Source: Schoenoplectus triqueter (taxonomy: Eukaryota; Streptophyta; Magnoliopsida; Poales; Cyperaceae). Taken from it: DNA of 36,073 nucleotides. A program made the position numbers and the translations under genes. Under the pieces are notes generated by a model. The model did no database searches. It had not been told where the DNA came from and saw only the letters and a list, made by a program, of their open reading frames with translations. Shown piece by piece: positions 1-10,740 of this stretch. Each line of letters begins with the position of its first letter. The first letter of the stretch is position 1. The stretch spans positions 1 to 36,073 of the forward strand of contig CAXKVV010000326.1 in the NCBI GenBank assembly GCA_964058805.1, given 5' to 3'.

Positions 1-442
1 CGTTCACGACTTCGCGTGTATATTCTCGAGGAGGAATAATTGCTATGCCAGGAAAAAGTTATAGATATTAGTTGAATCTCATATTATTCTGCCGTTTTTC
101 TTGTTATTCTTCACATTACTTATTTTATTATTTGATTATTTAATGGGGAATTCGCCAACAAATTCTAACTGAAAGCTTAATGATACATACTTTGTAGCAG
201 CGGTGAATCCAGGATACCAAGCAAGCCTGGTACACTTGGGCACACAAGCATATAAACATTGAAATATTCAATCAAGCTGGGGCACAAGTAATATTTAACT
301 ACAATTTTATCAGTCAAAATTTTAGTACTTTGAGGGTTGTTTTTTAAAAACAGGCCCAGATAACAAGCCTGGGCTTGCCTCTACATGGATCCACCTCTGC
401 TTTGTAGTACCGTACCAGGGCAGGTATGTTGATAAATAGTAC
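1..442 (-). other. Putative MATE intron / flank, no further exon seen
   Basis: This stretch lies downstream of the MATE donor at 442-441. I looked on the minus strand for the expected next MATE exon (a G-A-G-W-Q type motif) and did not find it. The sequence is ordinary AT-rich non-coding DNA. Confidence 0.5.
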
Positions 443-893
443 CTGAAAGAACTGGCTGAATACTGTTAAGGAGAAGACTGAAGGCAAAGACAACAGCAAG
501 ACTAGCGATTGTGTGAACTACCTCAGGACTGTTTGTGAATGGAACTCCATATACATCTCTTAGAGCAAAAACCAGCGTAAAAAAGAAGAGGCCAATAGAT
601 ACAGAGTTCATTAAAACAACAATTATTGGAAACTTGGCTGCCCTCGGTCTTTTTGCACCAAGCTCGTTAGATATCCTCACTCTGCGAGGAAGAAAATTAT
701 CTGGTTACAGTTCCAAACTTTTGTCAATATATGTAAATGACATGGATAATTTGATACAGGAAACATGGCTCAAATAAAATGTATATAATTGAAGTTGAAT
801 CATGCTCTTTCTACAAAATGAGATGGCAAAGATTACCTGATAGCTGCATTCATGCCAAAGAAAATCATGAGTTGCCAACCGAATAAATTAGTG
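443..893 (-). CDS. MATE (DETOXIFICATION) efflux transporter, two internal exons only
   Basis: Two exons read on the minus strand. Exon 893-837 (57 nt) encodes TNLFGWQLMIFFGMNAAI; exon 681-443 (239 nt) begins VRISNELGAKRPRAAKF and ends LLLNSIQPVLSG. Each has an AG acceptor and a GT donor, and the two join in frame (AG plus A gives Arg). MATE proteins are 12-helix membrane antiporters that export metabolites or toxins in exchange for H+ or Na+. The signature V-R-I-S-N-E-L-G-A and the following N-S-I-Q-P-V-L-S-G lie in the second half of the protein, and a 57-nt exon before the VRxSNELG exon is, as I recall, usual in plant members. No earlier exon can be found up to the phosphatase gene at 13 kb, and the next exon (GVAVGAGW-type) is not in bases 1-440. 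Arg replaces the usual Ser just before VRISNELG. It could be a truncated pseudogene or a live gene with very long introns; family assignment is firm, functionality is not. Confidence 0.8.
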
Positions 894-946
894 CTGAAAA
901 AAACAATATAGTAGCATTAACAATGGTTTTCCATTAGTTATTTTTG

Positions 947-1245
947 GGTTCTTCGTTATTAAAGTGAAAATGATCGATCTAACCGTACAAAATATTTTTT
1001 GTATGAATATCTAAATGTTGATCAAATTTTATATTTTTTTAAAAAAAATTACTATTTTTTAAGATAGTTAGAAAATCACTTTCTTTGAATGACACATAAT
1101 AACTAAATTAAGTGATTTTCTAACTATCTTAAAAAATAATAAAGAAAAATGTAAAAAATATAAAATTTGATCCACATCTAGATATTCATACGAAAATCAT
1201 TTTGTACGGTTAGATCAATCATTTTCACTTTGATAATGAAGAACC
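947..1245. mobile_element. Foldback MITE, about 299 bp
   Basis: The first ~130 bp and last ~130 bp are near-perfect reverse complements, starting GGTTCTTCGTTATTAAAGTG on the left and ending in its near complement (TCACTTTGATAATGAAGAACC without the first base) on the right. The inner arms carry AGATAGTTAGAAAATCACTT and its inverse around a short centre (about 1087-1105). There is no coding capacity. No convincing target-site duplication is seen at the ends. It sits just upstream of the 57-nt MATE exon, in a possible MATE intron. Confidence 0.85.
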
Positions 1246-1310
1246 GATTCATAGCATGAGAGTGATTTGTGCTATGCATAGCACTATAGCCCAATCATGC
1301 AATAAAATAA

Positions 1311-1311
<1 letters not shown>

Positions 1312-1349
<38 letters not shown>
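1312..1349. repeat. (AAT)n microsatellite
   Basis: About a dozen uninterrupted AAT units. It creates a poly-isoleucine reading frame that is not a gene. Confidence 0.95.
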
Positions 1350-1350
<1 letters not shown>

Positions 1351-1947
1351 GATTAGATCCCAACTAACCCAGCATAATATACTGGTCTCACTGCACAGCC
1401 AAGATTACTCATACACATTCCAAGTTATCCTTTCCGTAACTTACGTATAACATAACGTAATATCTGATATGAGAAAATCGAAATTGGGAGAGAAAAAAAT
1501 ATGTTTGCCTCTCACCCACACGCAATTGGCATCCTTAATGAATCTCTAGAATTAAGAAGCAACCCAAAAAGAAACAAGCAAGTAGCAACAATAGCACATA
1601 CATAGCAACGACAACATATCACTCTCGGCATTAGGATGGTCTCCCACATGTAAATCATGCTAGCTGGGGCAGTACTGGTGTCACCACCTGGAGAGGAATC
1701 TCCTACCAGCTGGTAGGTAGCCACATACGAATTTCGCAGTATGCTGAGACATATTTCCAAACTAATAGCGAACAAGAGTATAAATATTCAAGAGAAAAAT
1801 ACAGGTATTCTTAGAATTTTTCATTTCTGATTTTTCACAGTGCAAGTCCAACATAGGATAAAATCTACATTTTGGTATGCATGCTCGCTAATTGCATATT
1901 GGATAAATATAATATTCTTTGAAATATAACATGTATTATTCAAATCA

Positions 1948-1982
<35 letters not shown>

Positions 1983-2399
1983 ACTCGATACTTGTATTTC
2001 TACACTTGCCTAGCTACTAGCTAGTCTACTACACTATTGCCTTTTATAATTTTTTTTGTTTAAAAAAAAGGTCGTTCATCAAAACGATTTGAGGATGTTT
2101 GGAGACAGAGACTTGAGGATAAGTAATAATTATCTTTTTTTTAAAAAAACTCATATTTTTCTAACATTTCTGATAATTTTGTTGTTGTTATCTATATAAT
2201 CATTTTTTATTGCATCCCTATTTCGGTTCCCAAATTTATTGAATTCATTCTTTCTGGGCTAAGGGCTGACTCTTGTTTCTGGTAAACTGGTGTCAAGTTG
2301 CCAACTTATCATTAATTATTTACTTTCTAAGAGACAGTGTAAATACCGAGAAATATGAGGAATTAAATTGTAATTTAATTCCTAATATTCTACAATATG
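1350..2399. other. Intergenic, no gene seen; (AT)n microsatellite at 1949-1978
   Basis: A minus-strand open frame at 1512-1775 has no recognisable motif and is not accepted as a gene. An uninterrupted AT dinucleotide run occupies about 1949-1978. Nothing else is supported. Confidence 0.6.
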
Positions 2400-2408
2400 T
2401 AATAATTG
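2400..2408. repeat. MULE target-site duplication, left copy
   Basis: TAATAATTG, identical to bases 6006-6014. The match extends to ten bases if the preceding G is counted. Confidence 0.9.
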
Positions 2409-2600
2409 CAGATTTTTTTTATTTTAGTAAATAAAAAAATAAATAAATAGAAATTGTAAGATTATCCCGAAAATTAGCTCATATAGCATGGATCGAGTTT
2501 GAAACTCGGTCCAGTTTTTTTTTTACGTTTTTGTGTGTTATATTAAAAACAAAATACAACAGTCAGTAGATTGATCTAAAATATTACAACAAAAATTAAA
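2409..2600. repeat. MULE left terminal inverted repeat
   Basis: About 192 bp, matching the reverse complement of 5805-6005 with scattered substitutions and small gaps. It includes the shared block AAAATTAGCTCATATAG and the palindrome GATCGAGTTTGAAACTCG at 2491. A further direct copy of ATATTACAACAAAAATTAAA lies just inside, near 2672. Confidence 0.9.
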
Positions 2601-2748
2601 ATAAAGTTTTATAAAGTCAAATATAAGCACGATTAATATATTATTCTAAAATAGTATCAAACAAATAGAAATATTACAACAAAAATTAAAATCTAATTGT
2701 TCTGGTAAATATAACAACAACAAAATATAAACACACTGATAATCTAAA

Positions 2749-5448
2749 TCATGCTATGTTGGAACGATCTCGACATCGAGTTGGCAGTCTGTTGATACGA
2801 TCCTCTATTTCATCCATAACCATTGGAATGTGTATCTTCCTTCTCCTTTCTTTATTGATTTTTGCTGGATTTGGCCTAATGAGCGGACCGTTGTACATTG
2901 GCTAATCTTATTTATTACCATAACTACGTCAATGACCGGACCATGTGTTAATGTAGTACTTGATGGTATAATATGGACTAACGTACTGAGTGTAATCTAG
3001 ACTTCTGAATGAACAAATAGCAAGCAAGTGGTCGCATGGGATGTCGGTCAATTGCGATTTCTGACACCAATAATTATCAATTCCTGTCATCGCTAATTCA
3101 ACCTCATATTTTATTTCACCCCTTCGTCCCTATTATTTCAAATAAAAATTATAAATTATTGCTTAAATTTTAAAGTTGAATAAAAAATTATATAAGTATC
3201 AAATATTACCGTCTTGATAAGTTCATTTTTATTATAAACATTGTAGTTGTTAATACTTCAATCCAGTGGTATGACATCATAAGTTCTCCCCTTATCACCG
3301 TGATGTTTTATCAGTTCGGTTTTGGGATAACACCAGACCTTGGACTTTCCAAGCTGCTGTATTTTCTCGACGCTTATAGAACCACTCAACACATTTGTAC
3401 CATGTATTCTCGACGATAGCATATATCAGAAGTTATCTAGCGATCCCGAATACGTTGTTCAGTGATTCTGAACCGTTGTTTGTCATTATTTCGCACCGAT
3501 TGAGACCCCCGTCTAGATATTGTGCTCATATTTCTTGATGCAATGCGGCCACTTCATTTGGGGTTAACTCCTCGTAATGGAATTCTTCGGCTGACACTTC
3601 CTCAGTTGTAGCGAGTTATTATTACGATTTCTGTTATTTCGTGTCCTTTTGTTGAATACTTGATCTGTTAGGGGATTTTCTTATATGATTCCTGCTTTTC
3701 TTATGAACTTATGAGATGTCGGTCTAATGTTGTTATTTTTTTAGATATTCCTCATACATTCATGGTTTCTTATGTTTTACAGCTTGTTTGAAAAGAATTT
3801 TTACTCTTTTCATATGACAATCCTTATACACATTTTGTGCGATGTGTTGAGTATAATAACGGTGAACAACCTCACATGTTGATTCCTGCCATCCAAAATC
3901 TGGTCTCTCAAATACTCTCCTTATACCTATATATTGATCTGAGATCACGGTAATTTTATCAGGACCGACAACCTCTTTACGCAACCACTTCTTGAACCAA
4001 CCCTAGTTTGCCACACTTTCCTCGTCTGCTACAACAGCAAATGCAAGTGGTAGTAGTTGTTGCTCCGTATCATAACCATATGTCATAAATAGTTTACCGG
4101 CATACCTACCCGATAAAAATCCAGTGTTGATAGTTAAGACTAGTCGTAAGTAAGGTCATACTGTAATACAAGGACCAAATGCCCATGCAACACGATCGAA
4201 AATTTCAACACAGAATTTTGTTGAGGCACTATCTCTATGATGTATTTTGTGTCATATGTGAAATTTTATATGGCTGCTAGCAGAGACGGAAGCATTTCGT
4301 ATGACCTCTACCAACTATCAAAGATGTCTGTGATTGTCAGTTCTCTTTCTCTCCATAATTTATTATAACTCGGTTGTACTGTAGGGAATTTTTATTTAAC
4401 CAAACCACTTATTTCTTTAACTGTCATTTCTAATTTGTCTCTTAATCGATTCTTAACAATATCTGTTATCATTCTGGAAGTCATCTGACTGTGGTCCGTC
4501 CTAGTAGCACTGCCAAAATAAGAGAGCTCGAGCGGATTTGTTCTGATCTCCTAAATACCTGTTATATTGGATGTGGCATACATCCTCTATGGACAGTTAG
4601 AATCTTCACATTTCATCACTAATTTTAATTTGTTGCTATTTGTTACCTCCAATTTTATATTACGTTGAACATGAAAATCAGCGATTTTCACTTTCAACTC
4701 TGATTTTTGTACTGAACTGCTGACCGACACTAAATTGTTCATCAATTCTTGGTGGTTTGCGAAAATAAGGCTCATCTGCATACGGCATTGGCATATTATC
4801 AGCAAATTGTGCACACGGATGCTTCATTCCCCGATTGATAAAAGGAATAGACATTTGTCACTCTTTTACTATCTCTTTGACATCTACCGCATCATCAATT
4901 TTATCCATATTTATATATGTTACATCCTGGATATCATCCTCCTCGACATCCAGGTGTCACTCTTCCTCTCTGTCATCCTCATTCACATCAACATCCACAT
5001 TTTGTACTAGAATACGAGATGGTCGCTGCTCCTGAGCTCAGGAGTGGGTTCTTTTCTTAGTCATTACTGGATTACTACTTTCAGGAATACTGGTCGGATC
5101 ATAGTTATCAAAACTGGATATTGGTTCAGATATGACTACTAGCTCCAGTGTTTTATACCCGGGTAATTGGTACGAAGCTGTTGTTTTAATCATTCCCCAA
5201 ATTTCATCAGAAATAACCCCAGATAAGCTATAAAAATCACCTAAACCTGCTGGTGCAGTGTTGATCCGTGCTCTAATACTAATGTTGAATTGGCTAGGGA
5301 GCAGCTCCAAACCAGCATGAATCTGTCTCTTCAGGTCACGAAGATTGATTGTCTCGTCGGTAGAAAATATGCACGCGGCATGAATATCGTAACCCATGCT
5401 GGTTGAAGTGTTCAGGATTTGACCTCCGTGATACACATTGATCAGCAA
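2749..5448 (-). pseudogene. MuDR/MULE transposase, multiple stops
   Basis: Read on the minus strand, domains follow in the family order. 5448-5038 (136 residues, starts MLINVYHGGQILNTS) resembles the N-terminal region of plant MuDR-type transposases. About 4780-4580 (FSVGQQFSTKSELKVKI ... KCEDSNCP) is the MuDR DNA-binding region. About 4150-3790 is the DDE-type core (SGRYAGKLFMTYGYD, PLAFAVVADEE, WFKKWLRKEVV, VISDQ). About 3510-3330 carries NNGSESLNNVFGIAR; about 3045-3000 is a SWIM-type zinc finger remnant (IPCDHLLAIC); the tail ends at a TGA at 2751-2749. Stops interrupt it repeatedly, for instance at 5040, just after KCEDSNCP and after NVFGIAR. The first catalytic Asp of the family appears as Asn (LTINTGF where IDGTHL is usual). 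The protein would cut and join the element's own ends; this copy cannot encode it. Confidence 0.88.
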
Positions 5449-5702
5449 TATTTTCAGTATGAACGATTAACCCTACTGTTAGTTTATTTAAATTTTACAG
5501 CAAAAAATAATAGTCAAAATAGAAAAAAAATTACAATGTTGATGAGACGAGAGTGGTGAATACGGATCGGCTCTGGATCTGTCGAAAAATAAATTTCTAG
5601 TTAGAATCTCTTGCAACAGTAACAATGACGATTTTGAAGAAATGGTTGGCTGAAAGAAGATGAAAGAGAAAGGTGATGGGTGTGCTATATAATAGCATAA
5701 TG

Positions 5703-5756
5703 CTGGGACTGAGTTTAAAACTCGGTCCCAGATGTCTGGACCGAGTTTTAAACTCG
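5703..5756. repeat. Subterminal palindromes of the MULE
   Basis: A near-perfect 29-bp palindrome (5703-5731, CTGGGACTGAG to CTCGGTCCCAG) is followed by a second partial one (5736-5756). Related copies lie at 5792-5807, 5900-5927 and, at the other end, 2491-2514. They may be transposase binding sites or the source of hairpin transcripts; this is inference. Confidence 0.8.
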
Positions 5757-5804
5757 ATTTTCAAATACACACAAACGTTATATTTTTTAAACGCTGGGAC
5801 TGAG

Positions 5805-6005
5805 TTTAATTTTTGTTGTAATATTTTAAATCAATCTACTGACTGTTATATTTTATTTTTAATATAACACACACAAACGTAAAAAAAAAACAAAAAAAAC
5901 TGGGACCGAATTTCAAACTCGGTCCAGACTATATGAGCTAATTTTCGGAATAATTTTATCATTTCCATTTATTTATTTTTTTATTTACTAAAATAAAAAA
6001 TTCTG
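5805..6005. repeat. MULE right terminal inverted repeat
   Basis: About 201 bp, inverse of 2409-2600, ending ...AAAAAATTCTG. It carries the CTGGGACCGAATTTCAAACT palindrome at 5900. Confidence 0.9.
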
Positions 6006-6014
6006 TAATAATTG
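6006..6014. repeat. MULE target-site duplication, right copy
   Basis: TAATAATTG, an exact match to 2400-2408. Confidence 0.9.
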
Positions 6015-6059
6015 GAGCGTTACGAATACAAAAACTTAAGCGGCTGGCCCATTAACCCC

Positions 6060-6350
6060 TGTTGACCATGGTCTCTTACGCGGTATGTGTGTGCGCCAGC
6101 GCCACTAGCCCATTCTCCATCTCTCTCTCTCTCGTATAAATTTGTGAGGAGGCATCTTTCTCTTTCCCCCATTCAACATAAGATATAGAACAAACAACAC
6201 TATTGGGATTTGGGAGTACTGGAGGGGAGATTGGAGCAAGGCTGCCATCCTAAGCAATACAAAGCATAGGAGTTAAACATCTAAAGTGATACACATGTGA
6301 TTATATAAGAGTGCATGATCCAAGAAGAGATAGGGTGCAAGGTATTGATT
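6060..6350 (+). promoter_or_regulatory. Promoter-like block with TATA box and possible leader exon, no ORF
   Basis: A W-box-like TTGACC (6062-6067), a CT run (about 6119-6133) and a TATAAA (6135-6140) are followed by a pyrimidine-rich start region and about 200 bp of less AT-rich sequence. That ends in GGTGCAAG/GTATTG near 6341, which resembles a splice donor. No reading frame of note follows. It could be the first exon of a non-coding transcript, or the leftover 5' end of a gene whose body is lost. The call rests on composition and motifs only. Confidence 0.35.
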
Positions 6351-7116
6351 CATTCTTCTATTAGCTATTATATGATTGATTAAGTTAATTGGAAAGTGGT
6401 TGCTGGCTGGGCCACTTATAATTATCTTTTTTTTTCTTTGGGCTACTTATAATTATCATCCTAATTTAATTTGATTGTTATTTGTGTTGGCTTGATTATT
6501 CGTTTTGATGGATAAGTGGATTTTTATTTCGGATGTTGGCACAAAAACAAACAAAATGTTCACTTAATAGATAAATTAATTCGGCGTTGGGGGTTTAATT
6601 AACTTCATATTTAGCTGTTTAAAGCGTGTATCAGCAGTTTATTAATTTTTAAAGTGAATTTTATATCGATAACGAATTATGGTCAATATGACTATATCTG
6701 ATTTTTTTTTTGTTTGGGCCGTGACACTGAGAGTAAGAGATTCTAATATTCTTTTCTTTTTTTAATATGTCGGCTCGCTATGGCAAATTGGTTTAAGTTT
6801 TTGGGAAGTCGTACATACAAAGATATACAGATCCATATATATGTTCGGTACATGTTTTTGTTTTTTTAACATTGCTAATAATGTAACAATTGTATTATCT
6901 TTTTAAACTCAAACAAATTTAATACAAAATATTAGATTGTGTGTTTATGGTTATTTTGGTTCTGTGAATCTGCCGCTGTATCTAGATAAAAAATTTGTTG
7001 GATAAAGTTAAAAGGAGTGCATATAATGAAAATATATTTTGAAGTAGTTTGCTTAAGTCGTCCTTGTAAAATAAAAATATATTAAATTTCCGCATAATGT
7101 AGGACTAGGGTAAGGA

Positions 7117-7509
7117 GTTTTGCAAAGCGAAATTACGGTGTTTTACAAAGCGAAATGAGTATTTTATACCATGATCAAATATCATATATCAACATCTTAA
7201 ATGATCGATCTAAATTTCTCATCAATTTCTTTATGTCAAAATTTTGTATGATATCAAATTTCATTATTGTTTTAGCTTTCTAACTATTTTTCATTTTTTT
7301 CTTAAAAAACATTTCGTTTGATATAAAAAATGGTTTCTTTTTGTTCATTTTTTTAAAAAAAATAAAAATAGTTTGAAATCTCAAAAAATAATGAAATTTG
7401 ATATCCAACAAGGCTTTGATATAAAGAAAATTTATTGAGCAACTTAGATCGACCGTTAGCCATTGGTATGGGATATTTGATCAAAACACTCATTTTGCTT
7501 TGCAAAAGA
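7117..7509. mobile_element. Inverted-repeat MITE, about 390 bp
   Basis: Left arm GTTTTGCAAAGCGAAAT..., then TGATCAAATATC, GATCGATCTAA and GATATCAAATTTCATTATT, recurs in inverse order on the right, ending ...CATTTTGCTTTGCAAAA. The arms cover nearly the whole element around an AT-rich centre near 7330. There is no coding capacity and no clear target duplication. Confidence 0.8.
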
Positions 7510-7639
7510 CTGCGATGATCAAAAAAATTATTGAGATTTCTCTAAATTGTTTAGATGGAGTTTTTCATAGCCAAGTGGATGGAAATAGCATAAATAGAAC
7601 ATTTTCTTTGTTTACTGAAATGTACCGCTGCGCGCCTTT

Positions 7640-7806
7640 TGGTTGGTGCTAGTTGCGTAGATCGACCGTTAGTCGTTGGTATGTGATATTTGACACCAAA
7701 GCAAAACACCTCAATGATCAAAGAAATTATTGAGCAAATTAGATCGACCATTAACCGTTAATATGTGATATTTGACGCCAAAATAAAACACTCATTTTGC
7801 TTTGCA
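7640..7806. repeat. Two extra partial copies of the 7117-7509 MITE arm
   Basis: The block TAGATCGACC, then GTTGGTATGTGATATTTGA or a close variant, seen once in the MITE right arm (7446), recurs in the same orientation near 7658 and 7740. The last copy again ends in CATTTTGCTTTGCAA. This looks like nested insertion or local tandem duplication of the arm. Confidence 0.7.
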
Positions 7807-7809
7807 ACA

Positions 7810-8460
7810 TTGTATCTCCTGGTGTAAAATATAATTCTATAGCTCAACTTCAGCGGAATAAATGATTTTTGTTCAAATTTATTGTATGTTTATTGAGGCC
7901 ATTAAGATTCCGATTAATTTATTTAATTTAATTTTAGAAAATACATCTCTTGTGTTACTTAGAATTCTTGATATTTAATAACTTTTATGGAATATAAATT
8001 TTACTTTGAGAAGCAAAGTATCCATGCCATTGGATGGATAATTTGATTGATAAGAGGTGCATAAGAGGCATTCGAAAAAAAAATAACGATGGAAAAAGTC
8101 AAAAGAATCAACCAATGTTTATAATAAGAAGAGAGTTACAATATTTTTTATCCGAAGGGAGATTTACAGAATGTTCCATACAAAAACATGAGACCAATAA
8201 GATATCAATATTTGATTCATATGGATCTCGAAGTATTCTAATCAGAAGCCTGTTTTTAAAATGATGCACAATTCATAGCCCGTTACATGATTAATTTTTG
8301 GGCCGGTAATTTCAACGATATTGGGCCATTGCTTGTCCTTTTTCTATTTATTTGCATGTAGATGTATATTTGTGTACAAAATTTATCCTCCCGAGTTTTT
8401 CCTGTACCAAAATTTTCCTGTATCAAAAGAATCAACCAAAGCTTGCTCTGGTGTGTTGGT
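7810..8460. other. AT-rich intergenic, no recognised gene
   Basis: A plus-strand frame of 76 codons (8034-8264, containing FIIRRELQYFLSEGRF) reads like a protein but matches no family I can name. It has no homologous neighbour exon and no supporting context, so it is not called as a gene. Confidence 0.5.
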
Positions 8461-8465
8461 AATAT

Positions 8466-8794
8466 TTTTTTTTTTATGTAGTGGGCGAAAAGTTTCATTA
8501 AATCAAAATAAAAGGAGTTACATATTTGAAAAAAGAAAAAAAAAGAAATAGAAGTACAAGCACATCTCCTTAGAAATGAGAACTAAAATGAAAAATAAAA
8601 GAAAAGTGAGCTTGATCCTTGCACCAGCTACTTTGTTGCGAGCTCAATGGGAGTTCGAGCTCGTAATGGAAGTGAACGTCTGTGAGGAACCCGTGAATGT
8701 GGCTGCGGTTGCCCCGGCAATTCTAGAAGCAGCAAGAGTCTTCTCAGTGCGATTCGCTATCAAGTTTTATTGGTGTAAGAGATATTTAGTTTGA
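8466..8794 (-). mobile_element. Possible retroposon 3' fragment
   Basis: Read on the minus strand, a block of balanced base composition (8794-8600) runs into CCTTTTATTTTGATTTAATG, then CGCCCACTACAT and a short poly(A) (8475-8466). A 3' A-tail next to an isolated GC-normal island suggests a 5'-truncated LINE- or gene-derived retrocopy. No reverse-transcriptase motif and no flanking duplication are seen. Confidence 0.3.
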
Positions 8795-8799
8795 AATTG

Positions 8800-10289
8800 T
8801 AAATTACTTATCTTTCATTTTTTTTTTGGAAAATAGTGAAAGACGCATCCCCAGATGTTATGTGAACCTCCAGATATGTAGAACATAAACTTGTCATAAC
8901 CATAAATTCAAATTTATCTGAATCAGCTCCTCATTATTACTTTCCTAAAGTCTATTACTGAAGTTTACGTCTCTCTTTCTCTAACATCTTATTCCTTGTT
9001 TAGTTATTTTGCATTTTGTTCATGCTCGGTATTGAGACTTGAGATCGGTTAGTGATTAGACATAGTTGAATATAGAACTAATTGTCGATTAAGAAAGTCG
9101 AATTTTGGTACATAATTTCACAAAAAATTAGCATATTTTTATTTTATTTTTCTAAGAAATATACAAATAGAAGCATATTTTTTATTTAGCTTCATGTGGC
9201 TCGCCACTGAGAACAATAAAGGTTAGTACTTGTAGGCTAAAAATTGTATTCGGATTGATCCCTATAAAAGTTTTCTTCAGTGAGATTCATTAAATCCAAA
9301 AGTACCAATATAAATAAAAACTTGATAAAATTATCCACAGATATTTCGCAAGTCATAGATTTATGAATTCTTTTGCCACGTAAATGTATTTCAGGCTATT
9401 ACAAACTACAAAGTAAAATAAATTGTGATTTATTCTTTATGTTCTCATCAACCTGTGGTCATTGCATACTTAATATTAATAAGCATTTCGTCAATAAATG
9501 CGCTTTTATTATTTTTATATATATTGGCAGTAAAGTTACAAGTTTTCGACATATAGCATATCAAACGCAAAACAACATTATTTTCTCCAATTCACCATGT
9601 GGGGTGGCCGGCTGGGGCATCTCACTAGTATGTGTATAATAATATTAAACAAGATAGGTGCATAATAGGCTTGATTGACAATTAGTTTAGCAGATTCTTG
9701 GAGTGGATATATAATTATTCAACGTATTTCAACGATGCTCAGCATTCAACAACTATCTTGAAATCATGCATAATTAAAATAATGGAGCGTTGAAAAAGAA
9801 AAATAATTTATCCTAATTATCACTATTTCCTCCTCACCTCCTCAGTTTCTTTATTTGGTAAATCAGAAAAAAAAAAACTTTTAGGAAATTATGGACATTC
9901 TTTTTTTTTATTTCTTTTCAAACTCTCCTTTTTTGATGAACGTAAAATAAGAACTTAAAAAGTAGAAAATGACAAGAGGCCTTAGCATTAATAGGATTTC
10001 TTCAAGTCACTACAAATTTGTTAAGGTGCTGTGACTATGGTTCCTTATTCATCTTTTGGTTTTTCAGAAGTTACTACTATGCAAATAACAATGCTAAGGC
10101 TTATTAATTTTCGTTATTTCCCCTTTAGTTTTGTGATGCTATTTGAATTGATTAGGGTATTGTGACGCTGTCTACTTGCCGCGGTTATTATATCCCCCAA
10201 GTTTGATATTTATAAAAATTTATTATAAGGTTCACATCATCATTATTGGATCCCCACCGGGCCTCCCTCCCTTTCCCCATGTCTCATGG
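8800..10289. other. Intergenic, nothing supported
   Basis: AT-rich sequence without credible exons, inverted repeats or RNA genes. The plus-strand open frame at 9373-9639 shows no family features. Confidence 0.6.
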
Positions 10290-10297
10290 GATGTAAC

Positions 10298-10732
10298 TTA
10301 GTGATGTGAATAGTGATGTTAACCCGATTCAATTTAAATTTGATCTGATCTGACATAATTCAAAGATAAATGAGTTGGATATGGATCTAATTTTTTTTAT
10401 CCGATTCATATCGGATAGGGTTCAGATCAACCCGACATGATTAATTGTGTTTTATTTTTTTAGTACTAAGTAAATTTTAAATATGTATTAATTATATACT
10501 ATTTAAGACTAATTATAAATTAATTAATATTTAGTTATTTTAAATAATACAAAAGTAATCAATAAATATTTAATTTATTTTACACGTGTCAGGTCGACCC
10601 GTAAACCAATCGAGTTGGATATGGGTCAAAAAAATTTGATCTGAATGTAATCGGGTCGGGTACAGATTGGATCAAAAAAATTATAAAATAATAATGATCC
10701 GATCTGAACCCGACCTACCATTGACACCCCTA
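10298..10732. mobile_element. hAT-like non-autonomous element with ACCCGA-rich ends
   Basis: The element begins TTAGTGATGTGAATAGTG and ends TTGACACCCCTA, whose inverse TAGGGGTGTCAA is typical of plant hAT ends. It is flanked by GATGTAAC (10290-10297) and GATGTAAG (10733-10740), a 7/8 match as expected for the 8-bp hAT duplication. Inside each end are GC-rich repeats (AACCCGA, CGGGTCGGGT, GATCCGATCTGAACCCGACC) around an AT-rich core. There is no transposase. Confidence 0.75.
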
Positions 10733-10740
10733 GATGTAAG

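Larger units (their letters stand above)
2409..6005 (-). mobile_element. Mutator-like transposon (MULE), full length, decayed
   Basis: This is a 3.6-kb element bounded by ~195-bp terminal inverted repeats (2409-2600 and 5805-6005). The ends read CAGATTTTTTTTATTTTAG on the left and, read inward from the right, CAGAATTTTTTATTTTAG. It is flanked by a perfect 9-bp duplication TAATAATTG (2400-2408 and 6006-6014). A 9-bp duplication, long inverted repeats and a MuDR-type transposase between them together define a MULE. GC-rich palindromes of the form CTGGGACCGAG...CTCGGTCCCAG sit inside both ends. The transposase frame is broken many times, so the element is non-autonomous today, although its ends are well preserved. 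Confidence 0.93.

Noticed and set aside
8034..8264. 76-residue ORF (FIIRRELQYFLSEGRF) considered as an organelle-derived insertion
   Set aside because: I could not match it to any plastid or mitochondrial protein, and the surroundings are typical nuclear intergenic DNA.
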